From SVEL01 sp045126215 (GTDB lineage: Bacteria > Bacillota > Clostridia > Lachnospirales > Lachnospiraceae), in the NCBI GenBank assembly GCA_045126215.1, contig JBGVOD010000057.1, positions 1 through 47,288 of the forward strand: a DNA stretch of 47,288 nt. The letters are read 5' to 3'. Numbering within the stretch: position 1 is the stretch's first letter; each line of letters opens with the position of its first letter. Made by a program: the position numbers and the translations under genes. The notes under the pieces are model-generated. The model made no database searches. It was not told where the DNA came from and worked only from the letters and a program-made list of their open reading frames with translations. Shown here piece after piece: positions 42,341 through 47,288 of this stretch.

Positions 42341-42403
42341 ATTTCCTCCTGAAATTCTTCTTTAAAAGAATGTACTTCCCGTAGTGTATTTTCACATAAT
42401 GCG

Positions 42404-42437
42404 AAAAAAGACTTGAAAGAAATTACTTCCAAGTCTT
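42404..42437 (-). terminator. Terminator of the tRNA-Arg gene
   Basis: AAGACTTG/CAAGTCTT plus four more pairs give a 12-bp stem with a 6-base loop and TTTTTT on the minus strand, just after the tRNA. Confidence 0.88.
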
Positions 42438-42444
42438 ATCCCTA

Positions 42445-42518
42445 CGTGCGTGAGAAGATTCGAACTCCCGACACCTTGGTCCGTAGCCAAGTGCTCTATC
42501 CAGCTGAGCTACACGCAC
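42445..42518 (-). tRNA. tRNA-Arg (ACG)
   Basis: Acceptor GTGCGTG/CACGCAC, anticodon stem CTTGG with loop CTACGGA (anticodon ACG, first base probably edited to inosine by TadA), T arm CGGGA-GTTCGAATC with one mismatch, discriminator G as usual for this Arg isoacceptor. A single-gene unit with its own terminator. Confidence 0.94.
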
Positions 42519-42630
42519 ACGTTGCATTTATCGCAACGCTACTATTTTACTTAAAAAAAGATGTATTGTCAAGCATTTTATTATATTGTTGTTATATTGT
42601 ATTATACTGAGCTATATTTTGCCCAATATA

Positions 42631-43248
42631 TTATTTCTTCTTTGATTCATTTACAACATCTGCAATAATCTTTACGCATGTATCAATACCGATTTTTTGA
42701 CTATTAAAAATCAAATCATAATTTTCCGATTTACCCCATTCTCTATCCGAATAATATTTATGATAATTCTGTCTTCCTTTATCTCTTTTCTTTATTGCAA
42801 TTTCTGCTTCTTTTTCACTACACTGATTATTTTTTGCGAATCTTTCAACTCTGAATTCTTTGTCTGCATGAACAAATACATTTAAAATATCATCTCGTTC
42901 TTTTAAAACATAATCTGCACATCTTCCAACAAAAATACATGGTCCTCTTTCAGCTAAATCTTTTATTACCCTGCATTGAATAAAGAAAACTTCATCCACT
43001 AAAGATACAGTACCTCCACTAAATACCTGCGTTGCATAGGTCATACTATTAGCAATATTAAATAAAACACTGTTAGTAATTCTTTCATTAGATTCCTCTA
43101 TGAATTCATTTGTAAGACCACTTTCCTTTGCTGTCATTTCAATAATTTCACGGTCATATAAAGGTATACCTAACTCCTTTGAAAGTTTCTCACCTATTGA
43201 ATGTCCGCCACTTCCACATTGTCTGCTTATTGTAACTATATTATACAT
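42631..43248 (-). CDS. Cytidylate-kinase-like family protein
   Basis: A 205-residue P-loop kinase. The N-terminal ITISR-like VTISRQCGSGGHSIGEKLSK is the nucleotide loop typical of this AAA_26/cytidylate-kinase-like group; it replaces the GxxGxGKT of true Cmk. LYDREIIEMTAKESGL, FVGRCADYVL and VFVHADKEFRVER follow, then RDKGRQNYHKYYSDREWGKS with the R/K lid region. Substrate is not established for the group; it is not the housekeeping cmk. AAAGGG precedes the ATG. Confidence 0.88.
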   Translation of the reverse strand: MYNIVTISRQCGSGGHSIGEKLSKELGIPLYDREIIEMTAKESGLTNEFIEESNERITNSVLFNIANSMTYATQVFSGGTVSLVDEVFFIQCRVIKDLAERGPCIFVGRCADYVLKERDDILNVFVHADKEFRVERFAKNNQCSEKEAEIAIKKRDKGRQNYHKYYSDREWGKSENYDLIFNSQKIGIDTCVKIIADVVNESKKK

Positions 43249-43314
43249 AATATCACGCCCTTTCTATATAGATATAATAACACATTCATTAAATAATTTC
43301 TAATACTTTTTTGG

Positions 43315-43857
43315 CTATAACTCCAGTGATTTATATACCTCCCCATCTAAATCTTTCCAGAGAAATACACCATTTTCATAAATAAGATAGCTGTTTTTAC
43401 TACCTTCCTTTGGAATTGAAACTGAACCCGGATTAATAAATATACCATCTTCACAGTCCTCTGCAAATGGTACATGTGTATGACCAAATATTAATATATC
43501 ATGTGGACACATTGGTGGTTTATTTTCATAATTATACTTATGACCATGTGTAATATACATTGATATACCATCAATCATAATACATCCCATTTCAGAAATA
43601 ATTGGAAAATCTACTAGCCACTGATCTACTTCTGCATCACAGTTTCCTTTTACACAGATAATATGATCTTTAACTAAATTAAATAACTTAGCAACCCTTT
43701 CTGGATCATATTCTTTTGGCAACTTATTTCTTGGACCATGATATAACAAATCCCCAAGAATAATCAACTTATCAGGTGATTCCTCCATATATCTTTTAAG
43801 CAATTTTGAACAATAAAAATTTGAACCGTGTATATCTGATGCAATCATTAATTTCAT
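43315..43857 (-). CDS. YfcE-type metallophosphodiesterase
   Basis: A 180-residue member of the YfcE family, nearer in length to E. coli YfcE than the copy at 37069. LMIASDIHGSNFY (D-x-H), IILGDLLYHGPRN, VKGNCDAEVD (G-N-x-D), ITHGHKYNY, ILIFGHTHVPF and INPGSVSIPKEGS are the metal-site and fold motifs in order. The start at 43857 has GAGAGG nine bases upstream. Two copies within 6 kb suggest related but distinct substrates. Confidence 0.93.
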   Translation of the reverse strand: MKLMIASDIHGSNFYCSKLLKRYMEESPDKLIILGDLLYHGPRNKLPKEYDPERVAKLFNLVKDHIICVKGNCDAEVDQWLVDFPIISEMGCIMIDGISMYITHGHKYNYENKPPMCPHDILIFGHTHVPFAEDCEDGIFINPGSVSIPKEGSKNSYLIYENGVFLWKDLDGEVYKSLEL

Positions 43858-43933
43858 ACTCATTAACCTCTCTTGTCTATCTTTCAATGATTTTACAATT
43901 TAAATCCCGTTTTTCCTTCACAATTGTATTATT

Positions 43934-44899
43934 CTAATTTAGTGCTATCTTTAAAACATCTAGGTTTTCGTACATTATATCAATATATGTCTTTCCTGCC
44001 GAAAACTCCTCTTTCGTCAAATTATGGCACGATGAAAAAGTAAGTATTTTTGCTCCTGTTTCCCCACTTATTACATCTGCAACATTTCCATTACTTAATT
44101 CTATCTTTAAGATTGCAGGAATATTTTCATTTTTTATCTTATCTACCAAATATGCTATAACAGATGCACTTGGCTCAGTTTCTGAAGAACAGCCTGGAAA
44201 AGCTGCATAATATTTCAAATTATATTCTTCAACAAAATATCTTGCAGGAAATCTATCTGCAAATAATAATACATTTCTTTTTGCATTACTAACAGTTTCT
44301 CTAATTTCCTTATCTAAAAGTTCTAATTTTTCAGTATATGTCTTTAAATTTTCTTCATATTTTTCATTGTTTGCTTCATCTATTTCAAATAATTTTTCCT
44401 TAATTACTTTTGATATTTTTATTGCATTCTTTGGTGATGTCCATACATGTTCATCCCACTCTGTTTCATCACCCTCTTCATCTCCATGTTCTTCTTCCTC
44501 TTCTTCCATCCCCTCAATAACTTCTTCTTCGAACAATTCTACGCAATCAACCATTTTTATAATAATCAAATCGTCATTGTCTACTGACTTAAGTATTTCA
44601 TCAACCCATTTATCATTTTCACCCCCGGTATAAATAAAAATATCGCACTCATTTATCTTAATTATATCTTGCGGGCTTGGCTCATATGAATGCACCTCTG
44701 AACCCGGTTTTATTAATAATTCTATATTTGCATTATCTAAAGCTATTTGTCTTGAAAAATCATAAGCAGGAAAAATAGTAGCGACTATTGATACCCCTTC
44801 TTTACTTTCATCTTTCTCACCACATGCACACATAAAAATTGTTGCACAAAAAATACACATCATCAATAAAAGTAATCTTATTTTATTTTTTTTCATCAT
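43934..44899 (-). CDS. Zinc/manganese-binding lipoprotein (ZnuA/TroA-like)
   Basis: A 321-residue metal-binding lipoprotein. The signal peptide ends in FMCAC, with Cys26 as the lipid anchor. VATIFPAYDFSRQIA opens the cluster A-I fold. HSYEPSPQD gives a metal His, and an acidic loop (MEEEEEEHGDEEGDETEWDE) precedes EHVWTSPKNA with another His. LLFADRFPARYF and FPGCSSETEPSA follow; in classical ZnuA the third ligand is a His near this region (AFxH), which is absent here. FSSCHNLTKEEF gives a C-terminal His. The ABC permease and ATPase are not encoded nearby, so this is an orphan. Confidence 0.88.
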   Translation of the reverse strand: MMKKNKIRLLLLMMCIFCATIFMCACGEKDESKEGVSIVATIFPAYDFSRQIALDNANIELLIKPGSEVHSYEPSPQDIIKINECDIFIYTGGENDKWVDEILKSVDNDDLIIIKMVDCVELFEEEVIEGMEEEEEEHGDEEGDETEWDEHVWTSPKNAIKISKVIKEKLFEIDEANNEKYEENLKTYTEKLELLDKEIRETVSNAKRNVLLFADRFPARYFVEEYNLKYYAAFPGCSSETEPSASVIAYLVDKIKNENIPAILKIELSNGNVADVISGETGAKILTFSSCHNLTKEEFSAGKTYIDIMYENLDVLKIALN

Positions 44900-44970
44900 A
44901 TTATCTCCTCATTTTTTGTACTTTTTCACACATTAAGTACTATCATTTAAGCTCATAGTCAAGATTTTAC

Positions 44971-45474
44971 TCAACACTCAATATTATACTCAAGAATATA
45001 ATCATCCATATAATATCCCTTTCCAATGTCAGTTTTTCTTTCTTCTACCTTCTTCAATCCCAATCTATAATATTTCTGGATTGTTACAGTATTATTCCTA
45101 TTAACTGTCAGATATATAGACTCTTTATTACATTTTATTGCAAGATTTTTTATGAACTCAAATGCCTGCTTTCCATATCCTTTATTCCTATGCTCCTTTT
45201 TTATATAAAATTTACTTAAGAATAATTTCTTTTTCTCTTCACACAATCCTATAAAACCAATATTTTGATTCTCATCTTTAAGATACAGAAAGTAATATTC
45301 ATATCCATTATCAAACTGGCTTTTAATACCCTCAACTGATTGAAATTTCTTAAGCATGTAATCATTCTGCTCTTTCCCAATAATGGGATCATAATGCTCT
45401 CTTACAATTTCTGTCGCCAATCTTGATAAAGAATATATATCTTTTTCATTATTCAAAACTTTAATAAACTCCAT
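44971..45474 (-). CDS. GNAT family N-acetyltransferase
   Basis: A 167-residue GNAT. YFLYLKDENQNIGFIGLCEE and LFLSKFYIKKEHRNKGYGKQ are the core strands and acetyl-CoA loop (R-N-K-G-Y-G-K). IYLTVNRNNTVTIQKYYRLG is the conserved C-terminal motif. The ribosome binding site is weak (GTTGAG). It precedes the metal-binding lipoprotein gene by 71 bases on the same strand. Substrate unknown. Confidence 0.88.
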   Translation of the reverse strand: MEFIKVLNNEKDIYSLSRLATEIVREHYDPIIGKEQNDYMLKKFQSVEGIKSQFDNGYEYYFLYLKDENQNIGFIGLCEEKKKLFLSKFYIKKEHRNKGYGKQAFEFIKNLAIKCNKESIYLTVNRNNTVTIQKYYRLGLKKVEERKTDIGKGYYMDDYILEYNIEC

Positions 45475-45608
45475 TTTAGCTCAACTAAATACTCCTGTTT
45501 TATTCTTCTTATGACTTATATTAAGTAAAATAAGTTTCTTTTGCTTAATCTCATAACTTATTTCACTATCATTATATTTCAAATCACACAACCATCTCTC
45601 AGATAGCT

Positions 45609-46571
45609 TTATAATATGAGTAAATATATAGTTGCAATAGAAATAACTATTTGAATAATAGCAAATCTAAATACTGTTTGCGTATTTGACCACCCTAAAA
45701 CTTTTCGAACATGATCATGTATTGGAGTTCTTGTGTTTTTTAGAATATGAATCTTCAAAAACCTCAATAATGCAACCTTTATCAATCCTAACCCTCCATC
45801 AATAATCAGCATAGCAGCCACTAATATATACAGGAACGGACTTCCTGTTTTAAGAATTGATATACTAATAAAAATTCCCATTGCTCGTGAACCTGCATCA
45901 CCCATTAATAATTTACTTGGTGTTGCATTGTACCAAAGATATCCTAGTAAACATACAATAAATAATAAAATAGAAAAGTCGAAATCAAAGCCCCTCTTTT
46001 CAATCATTGTAATAACATATATTGTCACAAGCGATGTTATTGATAATGTTCCTGATAAACCATCAACACCATCAGAACAGTTTGTAACATTTATTGATAC
46101 CCAGACAAGAATAACAGTAAGCATCATAAATAATGGCGTTGGAATTTCAAAATTTATCCCAACTGTCGCCAAAGTAATTTCTGTTCCATTATAATGAACA
46201 TATGTCATTGCAACAACTATTGCGACAAGTAAATCAAGAAACCCTTTTTTATATTCACCCCATGGCTTTTCTGATGCATCATCTAAAAAACCTGTAAGCA
46301 TTTCTATAATTACAAGAATTGTATATATGCCAATTTCTATATTTATATTTCCAAATACTACTACTGAAAAAGCAAATACCAATACAAAAATAAGTCCTGC
46401 TCCTCTTGGCTTTCCTGCCGATAATTTCCCATCATGTGCAAAATTTCTACCAATATCTTTAGGAAGATTATTACTGAATTTTGCGAGCAAAAAACATGTT
46501 AAAAAAAACGAAAATAATATTCCTATAAAAGCAACAATAGCATAGCTTTGACCTAAAATGATATTTATCAT
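45609..46571 (-). CDS. MraY-like phosphosugar transferase
   Basis: A 320-residue protein with about ten membrane segments. VTNCSDGVDGLSGTLSI (N-x-x-D-G-x-D-G-L) and LLMGDAGSRAMGI (M-G-D-x-G-S) are the polyprenyl-phosphate transferase motifs, and PIHDHVRKVLGWSNTQTV replaces the H-x-H/E loop of true MraY. KPRGAGLIFVLVFAFSVVVF is the N-terminal motif. It probably moves a phosphosugar to a lipid carrier at the membrane. It lies outside a dcw cell-wall cluster, so it may be a second MraY-type enzyme serving another glycan. AAGGAGG precedes the ATG. Confidence 0.88.
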   Translation of the reverse strand: MINIILGQSYAIVAFIGILFSFFLTCFLLAKFSNNLPKDIGRNFAHDGKLSAGKPRGAGLIFVLVFAFSVVVFGNINIEIGIYTILVIIEMLTGFLDDASEKPWGEYKKGFLDLLVAIVVAMTYVHYNGTEITLATVGINFEIPTPLFMMLTVILVWVSINVTNCSDGVDGLSGTLSITSLVTIYVITMIEKRGFDFDFSILLFIVCLLGYLWYNATPSKLLMGDAGSRAMGIFISISILKTGSPFLYILVAAMLIIDGGLGLIKVALLRFLKIHILKNTRTPIHDHVRKVLGWSNTQTVFRFAIIQIVISIATIYLLIL

Positions 46572-46612
46572 TGGTTTTGCCTCCTTATTCTTCGCTATAT
46601 TTATTTACAAAG

Positions 46613-46640
46613 CAAAAAAAGAGCTGACCATTCTCAGCTC
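46613..46640 (-). terminator. Terminator of the second tRNA operon
   Basis: GAGCTGA (46621-46627) and TCAGCTC (46634-46640) with a 6-base loop; on the minus strand it is followed by seven T residues. It ends the tRNA cluster five bases after tRNA-Leu. Confidence 0.92.
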
Positions 46641-46645
46641 TCAAA

Positions 46646-46729
46646 TGCCGGCGACCGGAATCGAACCGGTACGGATTTTACTCCGCAGGATTTTAAGTCC
46701 TGTGCGTCTGCCAGTTCCGCCACGCCGGC
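46646..46729 (-). tRNA. tRNA-Leu (TAA)
   Basis: An 84-base class II tRNA: acceptor GCCGGCG/CGCCGGC, anticodon stem CAGGA with loop CTTAAAA (anticodon TAA), a long variable arm (CGGAGTAAAATCCG), T arm CCGG-TTCGATT-CCGG, discriminator A. Confidence 0.95.
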
Positions 46730-46747
46730 ATAAGTCTTTCGACTTAG

Positions 46748-46820
46748 TGGGACCTACAGGGCTCGAACCTGTGACCCTCTGCTTGTAAGGCAGATGCTCT
46801 CCCAGCTGAGCTAAGATCCC
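46748..46820 (-). tRNA. tRNA-Val (TAC)
   Basis: Acceptor GGGATCT/AGGTCCC, anticodon stem TCTGC with loop CTTACAA (anticodon TAC), T arm ACAGG-TTCGAGC-CCTGT, discriminator A. Confidence 0.95.
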
Positions 46821-46857
46821 ATTTAATATGTTTCTGGGGAACGCTTATAGCGTTTAA

Positions 46858-46931
46858 CGACCCGGATGGGGTTCGAACCCACGACCTCCGCCGTGACAGG
46901 GCGGCGCTCTAACCAGCTGAGCCACCAGGCC
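46858..46931 (-). tRNA. tRNA-Asp (GTC)
   Basis: Acceptor GGCCTGG/CCGGGTC, anticodon stem CCGCC with loop CTGTCAC (anticodon GTC), T arm GTGGG-TTCGAAC-CCCAT, discriminator G as required for Asp. Confidence 0.95.
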
Positions 46932-46967
46932 ATATTAAATACATATTTTCGAGTTTTTTCTTTCGAG

Positions 46968-47041
46968 TGGACCTTCGGGGACTCGAACCCAGGACCGACC
47001 GGTTATGAGCCGGTTGCTCTAACCAACTGAGCTAAAGGTCC
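46968..47041 (-). tRNA. tRNA-Met (CAT), probably elongator
   Basis: Acceptor GGACCTT/AAGGTCC, anticodon stem ACCGG with loop CTCATAA (anticodon CAT), discriminator A. A paired 1-72 position and lack of three G-C pairs in the anticodon stem argue against the initiator tRNA. An Ile (k2C) tRNA with the same anticodon cannot be fully excluded. Confidence 0.92.
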
Positions 47042-47064
47042 ATATTCTTAGTTACCTAAGAAAG

Positions 47065-47137
47065 AGCCGACAATCGGACTTGAACCGATAACCTGCTGAT
47101 TACAAATCAGCTGCTCTGCCAATTGAGCCATGTCGGC
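47065..47137 (-). tRNA. tRNA-Thr (TGT)
   Basis: Acceptor GCCGACA/TGTCGGC, anticodon stem GCTGA with loop TTTGTAA (anticodon TGT), T arm ATCGG-TTCAAGT-CCGAT, discriminator U. Confidence 0.94.
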
Positions 47138-47160
47138 ATATAGATGAAAAAACATCTAAA

Positions 47161-47232
47161 TGACTCCGACGGGAATCGAACCCGTGTTACCGCCGTGAAA
47201 GGGCGATGTCTTAACCGCTTGACCACGGAGCC
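47161..47232 (-). tRNA. tRNA-Glu (TTC)
   Basis: Acceptor GGCTCCG/CGGAGTC, anticodon stem TCGCC with loop CTTTCAC (anticodon TTC), T arm ACGGG-TTCGATT-CCCGT, discriminator A. Confidence 0.95.
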
Positions 47233-47244
47233 TTATTCAAAATT

Positions 47245-47268
47245 AGGTGGGCTTTCTTAAGTCCACCT
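47245..47268 (-). terminator. Hairpin between tRNA-Asn and tRNA-Glu
   Basis: AGGTGG/CCACCT with an inner CTT/AAG pairing and one mismatch. On the minus strand AATTTTG follows. It may terminate or process the transcript between the two tRNA genes. Confidence 0.55.
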
Positions 47269-47271
47269 TAA

Positions 47272-47288
47272 CTCCCCGAGTAGGACTC
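47272..47288 (-). tRNA. 3' end of a tRNA, probably tRNA-Asn, cut by the window edge
   Basis: The minus strand reads GAGTCCTAC then TCGGGGA and G: the second half of a T arm (TTCGAGT-CCTAC) followed by the 3' acceptor strand TCGGGGA and discriminator G. A 5' acceptor strand TCCCCGA and G73 fit tRNA-Asn best. The anticodon is outside the window, so the identity is a guess. Confidence 0.5.

Noticed and set aside
42413..42610. Plus-strand reading frame over the tRNA-Arg (ACG) region
   Set aside because: Covers a tRNA and its terminator; no ribosome binding site.

Overview
The window looks like chromosomal DNA from an AT-rich, low-G+C Gram-positive anaerobe, most likely a Lachnospiraceae-type clostridium. 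The evidence is strong AAGGAGG-type ribosome binding sites, tRNA genes without encoded CCA, an RlmD with the C-terminal extension seen in clostridia, a SEC-C methionine aminopeptidase, a PspA/SPFH zinc-ribbon pair and TtcA. No 16S gene is present, so genus is not resolved.

Layout. 1-1542: a self-regulated TetR repressor and a flavoprotein, with two palindromic operators on a near-consensus promoter. 1552-9645: an accessory, partly decaying stretch on the minus strand. It holds an epimerase/GNAT pair, a SnoaL-like pseudogene, two unrecognised exported proteins, a nucleoside phosphorylase, Bcp, a DUF3592-type membrane protein, an amidohydrolase between two gene remnants (a TIM-barrel epimerase and a RhuM protein, both with internal deletions), and a second TetR. 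9812-12423: a complete IS21-type insertion sequence whose istA and istB each carry a disabling lesion. It sits directly after the first codons of a lost gene. 12441-15933: a DUF262 restriction-like protein and the rRNA methyltransferase RlmD.

16365-25262: pcrA followed by six surface-polysaccharide genes (three GT2, one GT4, Wzm and Wzt), apparently one operon that makes and exports a glycan through an ABC transporter. 25401-28005: pspA with an SPFH/zinc-ribbon gene, and a Dus enzyme. 28122-30369: the thiamine salvage operon thiM-thiE-thiD. 30370-34517: a MATE exporter, ttcA, map and a metallophosphoesterase, in one operon. 34629-36165: a pseudouridine synthase, a zinc ribbon and a Nudix hydrolase.

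36332-36910: six tRNA genes (Pro, Gly, Arg, His, Gln, Lys) driven by a perfect consensus promoter with 10-bp phased A-tracts upstream. 37069-41449: a THUMP methyltransferase, a secreted C1 peptidase, RdgB and YfcE in an operon, plus a rhodanese whose 3' end is tandemly duplicated. 41566-41700: a possible small RNA with C-rich motifs. 41825-46571: a HAAS/DUF1700 protein, tRNA-Arg, a cytidylate-kinase-like protein, a second YfcE, an orphan zinc-binding lipoprotein, a GNAT and an MraY-like transferase. 46646-47288: a second tRNA cluster (Glu, Thr, Met, Asp, Val, Leu) and the 3' end of a probable tRNA-Asn.

I did not find a convincing wholly new system. The best leads are the C-rich RNA candidate, the unrecognised exported pair at 3435-4543, the phased A-tract tRNA promoter, and the record of gene decay around the IS21 copy. 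All calls come from reading the sequence and remembered family motifs; no database search was run.
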